Assembly: GCF_963678635.1 (NCBI RefSeq)
Contig: NC_087064.1
Coordinates: 53,278,684-53,342,683, forward strand
Length of the DNA stretch: 64,000 nucleotides
Source of the DNA: Symsagittifera roscoffensis
Lineage: Eukaryota; Xenacoelomorpha; Acoela; Convolutidae
Reading direction: 5' to 3'
Below the pieces are notes generated by a model. That model saw only the letters and a list, made by a program, of their open reading frames with translations, did no database searches and was not told the DNA's origin. The position numbers and the translations under genes were made by a program. This document shows, piece after piece, positions 32,571 through 43,718 of this stretch. Position 1 is the stretch's first letter; each line of letters starts with the position of its first letter.

Positions 32571-33124
32571 TTTTTACTGATCTATAAGCAAGACTGGACT
32601 AGCCCAAATACACGTTCGGCAACAATCGGCCTCTTATGGCTAAGCCTCTACGGCGCTTGAATTTCGTAATCGGGTGACAATAGCAGTTTTCAATAAAGAG
32701 CTGAACAACTTATTAGCTGGTTGCTTTCTAGTAGATGAATGGTGAGTTATGACCTTTGGTCTGTACTCATAGAGTAATTTCAGATAAGGTACACCGTCTT
32801 TTCATCACGCTATCTTATTTTCGGCCGGATAGATTCGTGCAACTTCTTAGTCTAATACCAATCTTACTCTTATATCTCCTAGTACCAATAGATCTAATGT
32901 ATACTGGTTTTCGCGAGTTAGTTCTTGGAGTTTATCCAGAAGGAGAACAACTGTAGTCTAAGATTTATTCAAATTGTTCTGGTGCTGAAACTACAAGTAG
33001 TTTCACCACTTACAAATAAGTGTCAATGTTAGAGATGGAATATGATTGGTTAGTTAGTAATATTTTATAAGGATCACTTTATCAATAAATTAATTGGATA
33101 TAAATACTAGTTTAGAACTGGTTC
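32571..33124 (+). repeat. 554-bp dispersed repeat (solo-LTR-like), copy 1
   Basis: Nearly the same sequence recurs at 55577-56126, from TTTTTACTGATCTATAAGC to CTGGTTC. Inside are a polyadenylation-type AATAAA (about 32691), ACACGTTCGGCAACAATCGG, and CGGCCGGATAGATTCGTGC. A reverse-strand piece lies at about 59950-60015. Size and the AATAAA suit a solo LTR, but no TG..CA ends or target duplications were found. The copy ends about 20 bp before an SLC6 exon. Confidence 0.7.
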
Positions 33125-33143
33125 GAATGGCCTCAATGTTTAG

Positions 33144-33256
33144 GGAGGTATCTTTGTGTTCAACCTGTGGGACTGTTATGGTGCCAGTGGTCTCATCTTC
33201 CTCTCCATCGGACTGTGCCAGATCACTCCCCTCATGTACTGCTACGGATTCAGCAG
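33144..33256 (+). CDS. SLC6 transporter, exon f (helix 10)
   Basis: Encodes GGIFVFNLWDCYGASG, LIFLSIGLCQITPLMYC and YGFSR. The GGI.VF.L.D.Y.ASG stretch is the family's helix 10 signature, including its Asp. The frame requires the exon to end AGCAG at 33256, so the intron starts with GC (GCTAGT) rather than GT; the next GT gives a stop codon in the following exon. Phase 2. Confidence 0.88.
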
Positions 33257-33566
33257 GCTAGTCATCATATTACTTCAAAATAACATAGGTCTTTTTTAGT
33301 TCATTTAAATTTTTTACAGTGTTGGGTTCCTAGAAACGAAACCCTTTTTCTGCAGCGATATAAATGTCTCTTCGTGTCTTTTTGATAAAATTAGTTTGAA
33401 TAAGTCCAGAGAGTAAACTCCAAACAGGAATATTCTAAAATTTGTATTTCGCTTTCTACTTGTATCCAAGACCCATTAATGACTTTCACAAGAGTTCATC
33501 AACCGTATTTGGCTGCTATTTTGCATGTGAACAGGTAAATGCTGACATGTGGTTGATTTTGTCCAG

Positions 33567-33663
33567 GTACAAGCGTGACATTGAGCAGATGGTGGGCTTC
33601 AAGTCAATTTTGATCTGCTGGTTCAATTTCTGCTGGACATTTCTATCCCCTGTCATTATCAGT
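33567..33663 (+). CDS. SLC6 transporter, exon g (helix 11)
   Basis: Completes the Arg codon begun in exon f and encodes YKRDIEQMVGFKSILICW and FNFCWTFLSPVIIS. The DI..MVG and CW.F.SP motifs are typical of the loop and helix 11. Acceptor GTCCAG|GTACAAG, donor ATCAGT|GTGAGC, phase 0 out. Confidence 0.9.
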
Positions 33664-33944
33664 GTGAGCACTATTCAAATACTACTTAGGCCTCGTCTGT
33701 CATTTTCAAGCAACTAATTGCACGACTGTGTTGCTAAAATTTTCATATTGGATGAAGTTCAGGGCGATCAAAAAAGATTCGTCGAAAAGTTATAACATGT
33801 GACCACTGTTACATTCCTGAAACTGCGAAAAAGAGTAATCTAGTAAATTTTATCAATCTAGAGAAAAAATTAATCTGGTGTAAGTTATAATTCATTAAAA
33901 AGATGTTTATATGTCTTCTGAATCCGGACCTCTGGTTCTCACAG

Positions 33945-34199
33945 GCCATTCTGGTGTTTGCAATCTACCAAAAAATGACTTCGCCCTCCGAGTTCAAATA
34001 TGCAGACTATGTCTACCCAGTTTGGGCTCAACTAATCGGCTGGATGTTCATTTTCACTGCCCTGATTTGGATACCCCTCTACGCAATATACCATTTAGTC
34101 ACAACGAGACTACTTCCAACATCTGGATCGAGAGCCACACCTGATGATGCTGATGGCCAAGAGAGTCGAGATCTGAAAGTAGACTCAACTAATTGTTAG
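33945..34199 (+). CDS. SLC6 transporter, last exon (helices 11 end-12, C-tail)
   Basis: Encodes AILVFAIYQKMTSPSEF, DYVYPVWAQLIGWM, helix 12 (IFTALIWIPLYAIYHL) and a polar cytoplasmic tail of about 35 residues rich in Asp, Ser and Thr, ending at TAG (34197-34199). YP.WA...GW is the family signature before helix 12. Acceptor CTCACAG at 33942-33944. No clean AATAAA was seen in the next few hundred bases; CATAAA near 34395 is a possible variant signal. Confidence 0.9.
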   Translation, partial: AILVFAIYQKMTSPSEFKYADYVYPVWAQLIGWMFIFTALIWIPLYAIYHLVTTRLLPTSGSRATPDDADGQESRDLKVDSTNC

Positions 34200-34960
34200 G
34201 TCTCCTTTTATTCTGTCCGTCGAAACATCAGATAAATCAATTGCTAAATTACCTTCAGTATAATTACGTAATATCGTATTTGAAGCTGAACTCATGTACA
34301 GTACAAGGAAGTAGATTGTTATCTGTAATCGATGCGTCAGCTGTAAGTTATGCGGCATTTTAATTAATTGTGACCTTTGATAATCGAAATCAAACATAAA
34401 TTAATGTGCATAGTTTAAATAGTAAAAAATAATTGTGCATCATTTGAAGAAAAAAAAACATTTTTTGGGAATTTTTTGAAACTCGAATTTGATTGGGTTC
34501 AATATTCCTATTCACCAATCGTCAAAAACATTTTTTGTTACCCAAATGGAAATGACAGATAACAACAATGAAAAAGGCCATCAATTGGGATTAGGGTGCA
34601 CACTTTTATCTAAAGTCACGGCCAAGTTTAAAATGAGAAAATTTTGAACGATTTTTGGACGATGAATTCTTTTGCTAATTAGAAGACATCCTGCTAATGA
34701 TGCTACCAAGCAGAGTTTTGATAAAGCTGGTGCCATCAAGATAATTTTTGCTGCTAGAGTTCTACTTTTATGTTACACTCTAATCTAAATCTCCTTCTCT
34801 GTAATTTAAATACGCTTGTTTTGTCAAATTTTATGTAATTTGATTCGATCGACTGTATTGTATCGATATTATTTATATCAAATTCAGCAGATAATAATTT
34901 ATCACAAATTTATATATTTACACTAGTAAACTTGCGAGAATAGCGTATTAGTACGGACTC
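34200..34960. other. AT-rich sequence after the transporter gene
   Basis: Probably 3' untranslated sequence followed by intergenic DNA. No further gene or repeat recognised before the composite repeat at 34961. Confidence 0.4.
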
Positions 34961-35225
34961 TCTTTTTTTTCAAGCTAACTCTCAAATAAAAGTGCTCATT
35001 TGGTAGCACTTTGGCTATAATCACGATTGGTAGCATTGGAAATTTCATAGCATCTGTTTTCTGCTTTATACATGGCTAGTGTTTGTTCATCGTTAAGCGT
35101 CCGTGACTGAGTGGTTAGTGCTTATTTCTTAATCGAGGCTTATTTCTATTTTTTTTATTTCTTGATAAAGCTACTTTTTTGTTGTGTTCTCGCTAGTGTT
35201 TGCGAAGCTAGTGTTTGTGAAAATC
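34961..35225 (+). repeat. Composite tRNA-headed repeat, copy 5 (shortened)
   Basis: Head TTTTTTTCAAGCTAACTCTC, A box TGACTGAGTGG (35104-35114) followed by TTAGTGC, and tail TGTTCTCGCTAGTGTTTGCG with a partial local duplication. The B box has been lost. Confidence 0.5.
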
Positions 35226-36140
35226 TTGGCTTTGCTAAAAAACAAAATTCATGCAGTTTAAACTAGATAAACAACAACAAAATTTTGCATCGAGAATTTT
35301 TGTGGCTCAAATCAAGAACCGCAGTGTTGAGGTCTGAACACATTTCCAGATGCAATAGAGGATGTTGCTTATGTGCTATAAAACAAATGAAAAACATAAA
35401 CAAAATCATCGCCGATGGAAAAAGTTTCCAGCCACCTCATAGTTTTTCACTTTTTATTTTGTTTGTTTGATTGATCAAACAAAGCACAGAAACATATTGC
35501 ATAGCACCTTTTGGTTTTTCCAATACAGCACGGAAAAAGCATCTTAAAATCATTAGTTTTATGATCAAATAATTCACCAAGAAAACTCTCTACATCTCTA
35601 ATCCGTGGTCTTATTTTTGACCGTTGCAAGAATCCAAATTATGGAAGCGTTCCGTACAAATTCGACAGTTAGTTTTTGAGTTTCCGTTCGAAATCAATCC
35701 TGTTGAGTTTTTTTAATAAACATCTTATTTTTTAGTTTATTTTTTTTTGGAGAAAGCCACCTTTTTCAATTGCATCGAGGATAGTGAAGAAAATAGTTAT
35801 TGATAATGGTCAAACACATATAACTTCATGTCAAACTCCGACACTTTGCTTAATAAAATTTAAAGTTGGAATAAAGAACAACAAAACTGAAGCAAAAAAA
35901 GTTTTGAACAACAAAGTTTCGAGGACGAATTGAACATAAAAGTTTTATTTTTGTTATTTTGTTAAATCATGAATACTAAATTTTCATTGCGAAAAGTATC
36001 ACAGAAAAAATTAAGCCCCAATTTTTCAAAATAAATTTTTCTCTTATGAAATTATTATGAGATAGAGTTAAAAGATAGGTTTAAAGTGTAGAAAAGATAT
36101 TTGAATTAAGGAATTGTTTGTCTCGCAAATTTCTATCTCA
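35226..36140. other. AT-rich intergenic DNA, no gene seen
   Basis: Short open frames near 35285-35629 on either strand have no recognisable motif. Nothing supportable. Confidence 0.4.
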
Positions 36141-37555
36141 ATTGTTTCCGCTCATCACTAAATATGAGACTGAAAAAAATTTAAAAAACGACTGAAAAGG
36201 TTTTGATATCATGCCGAACTTGACAAATTTTGTCAAGTTATCTAAAATTGTTGCCAAAATGAGATTTTTGAAAAGCTAGAAACAAGAGCAAATAGGTTCC
36301 GTGCCATTAGTATCAAATTTTCTGACCGCTTTTATCCTTGCAAAGTATGATTTGAAAAATCTTTGTTTGTTTCCATAAAAATCGTTTTTATTTCATACCA
36401 AGAAACTTCGTTTTCTTTTAAGAAAAAAATTCATTTAATAATCATAACCTCGATTGCGAGCTCCTTTGTAATACGGTAGCAGAACTGGCGGTCAAAATGA
36501 GATAGTCAGAATTGGCTGAAAAAGTCCACCTGTTGCCATAGATCGTTCGCCTTGTTTCGAGAGTGGTCGAAACAGCAATAATAAACGGATAATGATTACT
36601 CATTAAAACTGATCCTGTTTTTTTCCGGAGATTAAATCAAACTTTATTCAATTTGCTGATTTTTCATGAAGGTCGTATTATTTCAAGTGTTCCTCTGGAG
36701 AGCTGTCTAGAAGTGTAGGCTCAGACGCCATGCCACTAGTTTTGGATGTTTCCGGGAGTCGACTGAGTTGAGAAAGTCCGATGGGCCTTCTTTGGAGGGG
36801 ACAGTTTCCTTTTTCTGGCTAAAATAAATAGATTGCTGGTGTGGCGACCCAGATTGCTGGGGTGTCGAATTTATGAAAATTCAAATCACAACATGCCACA
36901 AAGGAAAAAATTTAATAATTGATTTTAATCTAAATCTAAATTTATATGCACCCATTTCCGCCTTCCAATTGGGGTGAACAAAATTTAAAAACTGCACAAA
37001 ACTAATTGAAATGAACAGAATGAAAATATTTATCTACACTTTGTTTGAAACTACAATACCAAGTTTTACTCAATAAATGTACATAATTTGAAAAAACTGA
37101 TAGGAAAAATACAAATAAAAGTTATTGGATTGAATAACTGAGCAAAATTTTGATCAAGTTGACTGTGTCCTTCTCGCTGGGAAAGCACCGGGATTTTGGT
37201 CCGACGGGGGAACCAAATTCTAGAGATACTTAACTTAATTTTGTATCTATTTTTTTCTGCTCATCACTAAATCTGAGACTGAAAAAATTTGAATAACGAC
37301 TGAAAAGTTATAGAGCTCTTCAGTATACGGTATCAGAACTGGCGGTCGGAATGAGGTAGTCAGAATTGGCTGAATATGTCAACTTTTTATCATAGATCGT
37401 CCGCCCTGTTTCGAAAGTCGTCGCAACAACAATAATAAACGGATAATGCCTGTAATTAAAACTAATCCTGGCTTTTTTTCCAGAGGTTTAGTCAAACTTT
37501 ATTCTAATTTGCTGCATTTATTTTTCAATTTTTTATTGAACACCAAAAACGCAAT
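36141..37555. repeat. Diverged tandem units (TCATCACTAAATCTGAGACTG family)
   Basis: Two diverged units share TCATCACTAAATCTGAGACTG (36151 and 37260; also 38124), AGAACTGGCGGTC with AGTCAGAATTGGCTGAA (about 36480 and 37328), AATAATAAACGGATAATG, and TCAAACTTTATTC. Part of the first unit (36660-36860) matches the region 44650-44960 on the far side of the gypsy element. Confidence 0.6.
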
Positions 37556-38760
37556 GAAAACTGGAAAAACATGAGAACAAAAAGCCTATAAAATGTTGAA
37601 TTTTTTTTTAGAACGCACGGATTTTCAATCAGATTACTTGGCTGAGAATGGTCTTATAAAGTGCTTCAATGTTATAAAAAATTATGTACAATCCATTTTT
37701 ACTAATTTAAAAAATAAAACAAATAAGAACTGCGTTGAATTGAAATGTCTGTTCTAAAACTAACACGAACATTCAATGATCGACCAATGGTCCATTCATG
37801 ATATACTTGACCGGTATCTAAACAATAGCTAAGTTCATAAGACTACATGATAAAACAAAGCACAACATTCAACAAAGGAAAAATTTTACATTTAATCTAA
37901 AACTTATTCTATATGCAATCATGTCCGCCTTCAAGTTAGTATGAACAAAATTTACAAACTGCAAAAAACTAAATGAAAATAACAGAACGAAACTACTTAT
38001 CTGCATTTGGGTTTTTTATTTGTACATCTCACAGAGTTTCTACGAAGGAGAGTAAGTTTAAAAAAAAAACTACATTACTGTCAGATGTGATATCTTGTCG
38101 TTGACAGTTTAACCTTTAGCCTCATCACTAAATCTGAGACCCAATAACCCAATAAAAACCCAATAAAAACTGGAAAGACATGAGAACAAAAAGCCTATAA
38201 AGTGTTGAACTTTTTTTAGATTGCACGGATTTTTAATCAAAATGATTGGCTACAAATGGTCTTAAAAAATGATTGATTCAATGTAGAAAAAAATGTGTAC
38301 AATCTACGTTCAACTAATAAAACAAATCAGAACTGCGTTGAAGTGAAATAACTGTTCCAAAACTAACACGAACATTCAATGATCGATCAATGGTTGATTC
38401 ATGATATACTTGACCGGTATCAAATCAATAGCTGAGTTCATAAGACTACATGATAAAACAAAGCACAACATTCAACAAAGGAAAAACTTAACATTTAACC
38501 TAAAACTAATTCTATATGCACTCATGTCCGCCTTCAAATTAGTATGAACAAATTTTACAAACTACACAAAACTAAATGAAAATAACAGAACGAAATTACT
38601 TATCTGCACTTGTATTTTTAATTGTACATAATTGTACAAACTGGTTGATCTCACAGAGTTTCTACGAAGGAAAGTAAGTTAAAATAAAAACAAAACTACA
38701 ATACTGTCAAATGTGATTTCTTATAGTTGACAGTTTAACTTTTAAGTTATACTTACCTAT
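37556..38760. repeat. Tandem repeat of about 609 bp, two copies
   Basis: Units 37556-38164 and 38165-38760 share long blocks, for example ATGAGAACAAAAAGCCTATAA, ACGAACATTCAATGATCGA, and CAAAGCACAACATTCAACAAA. An older, more diverged related piece lies at about 36885-37040 (CACAACATGCCACAAAGG). No coding frame. The second copy runs directly into the putative 5' LTR of the gypsy element. Confidence 0.75.
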
Positions 38761-39029
38761 GACCATGCTATTTTAAATACCTGCCAAAAGCGCAACGGCT
38801 TTTGGTAGATCTGGACATCGATCATTAATCTTTATTGATACGTAACCAATTCTGTGTAACTAATTCTTAATTCAACCTTTTTACTCTAATTCTTGATACC
38901 CTTTAGTCTTTTATTCTAGTCTTAGATAAAAGCCTACTATCTTAATAGTGGGGATCTTAAACCAACGAGTCTTGAACTAGTCTTAGTTTAAGTTATGAGA
39001 TTAAACCAATCGACGGTTTTATCCTAACT
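38745..39029 (+). mobile_element. Putative 5' LTR of gypsy element 1
   Basis: Begins AGTTATACTTACC and ends ATCCTAACT, i.e. with AGTTA/TAACT-type short inverted ends as in several gypsy elements, followed after 8 bases by a TGGCGCAGTC primer-binding-type sequence. The end phrase CGGTTTTATCCTAACTTTT recurs at 44237-44255, where a right LTR is expected. The left edge is a guess. Confidence 0.4.
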
Positions 39030-39036
39030 TTTCAAT

Positions 39037-40232
39037 ATGGCGCAGTCAAATGAGTCGAACCTACGAGGACTAGAGTTTTTTTGGAATAACACATCGAGTG
39101 AAAACCAACACGACTGGGAAAATGATCGGAAAAGTTGCAACTAACAATTATCGCCAAAGATTCGGTGGACATTGAAGACGTAATCAACCCCCGGCAAGAC
39201 TCGAACTAGCATACCCTATAGCTGAACGAACGGATACTTCTGATGACCAATCCCGTCATCCAAGATTACAACGAAGAGATGAGAAGGAGAAAGACAGAAA
39301 ATAACGTAAAATTCAACGGACTTCAAATCGGAGATATCAACAAGAAACTAAAATCTTAATTATACCTGGCTTTTGGAAGAGAAGGACAGAAATGCTTCTG
39401 ACACAAAAATCCTGCAAAAAGAATAATGGACATTATATTTGCTGAATTCTGAGAATTACTAAAACTACATTTACGGTTTCTACAAACCTAACCTACGAGA
39501 GATATAAATTCTTTGGCCGAAGACAGAGGGAAAACGAGTCATTAGAAAAATTCCACGAAACATTATCTGAGTTGGCAAAAAATTGTAAATTGGGTGAACT
39601 CGAGTCAGAATTAGTCAGAGATATTTTCATTACAAATATAAATATGCGAAACGTTGATAAATATCCAAAAGAAACTACGCATCGAATACTTAACCCCAGA
39701 AAACGTGTTATCTTATGTACTTGTCCACGAGAAAGGTACCAAAATTCACCAACAGTACCTAAAGTTCCCTGTTTATAATGCGATACAAAGACCACAAAAC
39801 GTAAAAAACGAACCAACCCTAAATATTGTCGAAAGCAACAAATGTCGAAACTGCGGTCAGCAGTTCAAGAAAGGGAATCTAACCACGTGCCCAGCCAGAG
39901 ATAGAAACTGCAACACGTGCGGCCGTAAAGGATATTTCGCAAATCATTGCAGAAGTACAGCAAGAACACAAACGAAAGTAGGCGAACAAAATCTAACACC
40001 TCCCGAAAAAGAAAATTGCCTGGCTAACCCGCAGCAAAATCCCGAATTCGAAGTCAACTTGGATGATTTTTTAGTTCCAGCGGTGGACACGGATAACCAA
40101 ATAAATGCAGTTGAAGACAAAATTGAACGTGGAGTGAGAACCGTATTCCATCACGAGGGCCTAGAACTAAAAAAAGACGCTGATGGTATCCCTGGGAAAT
40201 TTCAATCCTTACTATACCGAAACTCAGATTGA
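39037..40232 (+). pseudogene. Gypsy 1 gag remnant, start overlapping the primer-binding site
   Basis: Reading starts at ATG 39037 inside the TGGCGCAGTC motif: MAQSNESNLRGLEFFWNN, a capsid-like start broken by a stop after about 35 codons. Other frames continue with IIAKDSVDIEDVIN and TYERYKFFGRRQRENESLEK, FHETLSELAKNCKLGELES. The open frame 39654-40232 holds two zinc-knuckle-like blocks, CRNCGQQFKKGNLTTC and CNTCGRKGYFANHC. In the second, the His of the C-C-H-C knuckle is Tyr; in the first, the residue at the equivalent GH position is Asn. Nucleic-acid packaging function is therefore doubtful. Confidence 0.7.
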
Positions 40233-40560
40233 CTCAGCAAGCCCAGTTTCATTTATGAAGAAAGACGTAAATCATGAACTGAAAAAACGAGATAAATTCA
40301 TAAAGAAAGAAGCAGTGGACGAAATCACAAAGAAAGCATATCAGGGCTTTGGGAGTACAATAAACATCATGGGAAGAGTTTGTGTGAGGATTCGATTGAA
40401 GGGCTAGGACGCCAGAGATCAAAAACTGTTCATTACCGAAGGAGCGGAAAGAAATATCTTCGGAAATGACATACTACCGAACCTGGGATCAAATAAAATT
40501 CGCAGCGGACAGAAAACCAGGACTAAGACACACCAGTACAAAGTGAGTTTAAAGCATACA
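40183..40560 (+). pseudogene. Gypsy 1 protease remnant
   Basis: Contains IDSASPVSFM (from about 40228), the aspartic-protease active-site region, with DSA where the family has DSG or DTG; a stop at 40405; and then FITEGAERNIFGNDILP, corresponding to the second conserved protease block (I-G/F-x-D-x-L). Confidence 0.6.
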
Positions 40561-40583
40561 TATCCAGACAATTTCCCGACCTT

Positions 40584-41110
40584 ATGAAAAGATCCGGTAG
40601 ATCAAAGAATTTTATTGTTAACACCTACTTTAACGAATCTATAAAACCGGTAAAGGGTAAACGCATTTCGATCCATCTTCTCCCTAAAGTGAAATTATGC
40701 ATCGACCAACTACTAAGAGATGGTCACATTAAAAAATTGTCTAAATGTTTTGAAGATTGTTTTATCTACCATATTGTAATTACAGCTAAAAGGGACGGAT
40801 CAAATAAATTAGCGTTTAACTCAAAATTGCTAAGCAAACAGATATTTCGTAATACATATCGAATAGCGAACCTATTTGAACTAATCGATAACGCAGCAGT
40901 AACGAATAGCGGACATGACGAAATGAAATTTGGTTCTCATCAATCGACCTAAAATATGCATATAGTCAAATACCGCTATCCAAAAAAGCAAGCAACCAAT
41001 GTAACTTCAATATCGTTTTAAAAACGGATTTTACGGGTTAGGCGATATGCCAAACGAAATTAAACGCATAATGGACCGTATGAGGGTAGCGAGGACGAAC
41101 ACCAAAAATT
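40584..41110 (+). pseudogene. Gypsy 1 reverse transcriptase remnant, YLDD segment deleted
   Basis: The open frame 40584-40952 encodes KGKRISIHLLPKVKLCIDQL, RDGHIKKLSK, IVITAKRDGSNKLAFNSKLL and NLFELIDNAA, the fingers and early palm of a gypsy RT. Beyond 41000 the frame is broken. At about 41083 roughly 57 bp are missing compared with the second copy at 46358-46420; that piece carries the YLDD catalytic motif. Confidence 0.75.
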
Positions 41111-41244
41111 AGTTATTAACGTTTTAAAAAACACTAGAAGAAGAAGGATTGGCCATATAATGGGAAAAGTGCATAAAAATACATAAATCAGACGCAGTCA
41201 GTAATTGAAAAGAACCAATTTGTATCAAAAATATAAGATCACTA

Positions 41245-42068
41245 ATGGGATCGATTAACCAATTCAACAAATTCATACCAAAACTAGCGTCTTTATCAGC
41301 ACCGTTTAGAGAATTAATGCAAAAGAATAAACCATTTAATTGGTCCACGGTGCACGCTGAGGCGTTTGAAAAAATCAAGAAAGAAATCTGCAGCACGGTT
41401 ACCAACCACCATTTTGATGTAAACCTGAATACCAGAGTGAAATGCGACGCATCACATTTAGGACTGGGCGCGTCCGTTAAACAAGACAATCGGGGGCCTG
41501 GAAGACCGTAGCGTTCGCTAGCAGATCCCTAAAAGTAGCCGAACTAAAATATAGAACCAATGAACTCGAATTGCTGGGTCTAGTGTGGGCATTAGATCAT
41601 TTTAAAAACTAACTATCGGGCAAACAGTTCTTCATCTTAACGGATCATAAAGCTTTAATTGGAGCGCTAAAAGATGATAAATACACAAAAAAGGCTCAAT
41701 CTCGCCTCACCCGTTGGGCGGACAAATTACTACCATTCGACTTTACCGTCGAACATTTGCCGGGTAAGGACATGGGATTTGTTGACTATTTATCTAGACA
41801 CCCATCGGGTGAACCCGTACCGGTTTCGCTCGACGACGAGAAATTCGTTATCGCTTCGGTAAACCAAATTAATACTCTCCTAGGTTTCGATCACTCGATG
41901 CCTAGATATTCTTGGCCGCAAATAAGAAACAAATTTTCTCAACAAGTCTTAGCGAATGACGTCACATATTGCAATACGATTGGCCAATCGATGGATCATA
42001 TGACCAGTCGAGAAATAGAACGTGAGAAACGAATTTCGAATGCCGCTGAAACTTTTCAAGCTTCATAA
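41245..42068 (+). pseudogene. Gypsy 1 RNase H domain remnant
   Basis: Seen: FNKFIPKLASLSAPFRELMQ, FNWSTVHAEAFEKIKKEI, VKCDASHLGLGASVKQ (first catalytic Asp), a frameshift, TNELELLGLVWALDHFK (catalytic Glu region), ILTDHKALIG (Asp), RLTRWADKLLPFDFTVEH and LPGKDMGFVDYLSRHPSG (final Asp). The order and motifs are those of gypsy RNase H; one stop interrupts after DHFKN. Confidence 0.78.
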
Positions 42069-42104
42069 ACACTCTCTAAATTTTCTAAACACTCTAAAAT
42101 CTCA

Positions 42105-42800
42105 GTGTGCCAAAATTTACATTCACAAACGGAAGACTGCGATCCATCTTGCAAAATTATCGATTTTTTCACTAACTATAAAACTTTGAAAGATATGGCC
42201 GAACAACTCGAACTAACAGATCAACTTGAACATCCCAACATTGAAAACACTCATACTCTAACACCAAGTACTAGTAACCCATCGGGTAATCCCTCGGAAA
42301 GAACACCTAGTAAGGAAAAAATCTCGAAGTCAATTAAATTAAAAATATTTCCATTCTCGTGGCCTGAAATATTCGATTCGAAATTTGTGTCTTTATTATC
42401 TAAAAAAGACGTTATATTGAAAAAAATCATTAAAGCAATTGAGGAAGACCAAAAACAAGATAATACACAATTGGGGAATTATTATAAACCATACATTAAA
42501 AACTTACATGGATGCCTTTATTTACAGAATGCCTTTATTTTGACGACCGGTTAGTTGTCGCGGCATGTTTGAGATCGACGATGCTTCATAGATTACATGA
42601 AGACCACCCAGGCCAGTTCGCGATGAAAAGTCTGGCAACTCAAAACATCTGGTGGCCGAAAATTTATCGCGAGATTCAAGTCCACGGCAAAAACTGCATC
42701 CAGTGCGTTAAAGCAGGTAAAAATTTGAAACCTCTCAAACCATAATAATCTCGGAAAACTCCCAACGGTCGAAGAACCAAATCGGCCTTTATTTAGCCGA
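42105..42800 (+). pseudogene. Gypsy 1 linker and integrase zinc-binding domain remnant
   Basis: The open frame 42105-42554 is polar linker without known motif. The frame 42512-42745 encodes the integrase H-H-C-C zinc domain: MLHRLHEDHPGQFAMKSLA, NIWWPKIYREI and CIQCVKAGKNLKPLKP. A short continuation LPTVEEPNRPLF reaches about 42800, where normal order stops and the inverted segment begins. Confidence 0.72.
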
Positions 42801-42840
42801 TGTGCTGGATGTGCTGAATGTGCTAAATCAGATTTACGTA

Positions 42841-43718
42841 TTATTTTCCCATTTTTAGTGTAATTGTATGATCTGACTCCCCTACTATTTCCTCCTTAAG
42901 TTCTCTATAGAATGGTTCGCTGTTCAACCTATCCTGTACTTTTCTATAGATAGTGGTCTCATCCGGCGGGTCGTTCAACACGTGATTTTTGACTCCTAGA
43001 GCATCTCTCTTTTCGGCGCGGGAGAGAACCTTTACGGGAGAGCCGGCGCTAGTAGGGACGTATCTCACTGCATTAGAGATATCATCTGACGAAGATGAGT
43101 TCTCGTTTAGGTCTCCATCTTCAATATCATCGGGAGTGTCCCAGTCGTGACTTCTATCCCGACTCATGAGTTTTCGGCCTTTATCTATGCAAAACAAGGT
43201 TTTCTTCCAATCTAGGTTGTTTGAGGATGGTGATTTGACTAAATTATGCCAGATAGTGTTTGGGGATCTATCAAAGTGTGCTTCAAAAGGAGAACAGTTT
43301 AGCGACTGTTGCGTTACTGTTCTTAGACATTTTATAATCTTCAGTAGTGCGGATTCTAGCGACAGTTTCGGGTATTCTTGTGCCATGAACAAGAGTCTTT
43401 CTTTAGTGGTTCTAATTAATCGCTCGACCAAACCCGTAGCTCTATGGTCGCCCACTGGGCTAAATGTGACATTGATGTTATGCGCTTGACAAAATTCTCT
43501 ACTTCTTTAGAGATAAAGCCTGACCCTTGATCCGTTCTTATAGTTCGAGGTATCCCATGTAAAGCTATATATTTGCTAAGAAAACTTATGATCGATTTAG
43601 CCGATGTGCTGGATGTTATTTGTGCCGATTGGAATTTTGAAAATCGGTCAACGCATACCAATATGTATTTTTTTTGTTTCCCATGTTAACGGTAGCGGAC
43701 CGGCAAATTCTAATTCCA
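42841..43718 (-). pseudogene. Gypsy 1 integrase core and C-terminal part, inverted copy
   Basis: Minus-strand frames 43661-43416 and 43455-42841 give VCVDRFSKFQSAQITSSTS, IRTDQGSGFISKEVENF (second catalytic Asp), ATGLVERLIRTTKERLLF (catalytic Glu) and a C-terminal region of about 130 residues with a Ser/Asp-rich stretch and ending near HTITLKMGK. The first Asp position reads LEFAGPL (Asp to Glu). This is the longest integrase remnant here, but it faces against the rest of the element. Confidence 0.75.

Larger units (their letters stand above)
29952..33143 (+). other. SLC6 intron 5
   Basis: Donor GTAACT, acceptor GTTTAG. Contains a same-strand SGNH-like open frame (30860-31495), a short-unit repeat (31505-31700), a GCGACAATTCG repeat (31745-31935) and a 554-bp dispersed repeat (32571-33124). 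Otherwise AT-rich. Confidence 0.8.

Noticed and set aside
34984-34989. AATAAA as the transporter polyadenylation signal
   Set aside because: It lies nearly 800 bp past the stop inside a composite repeat copy.
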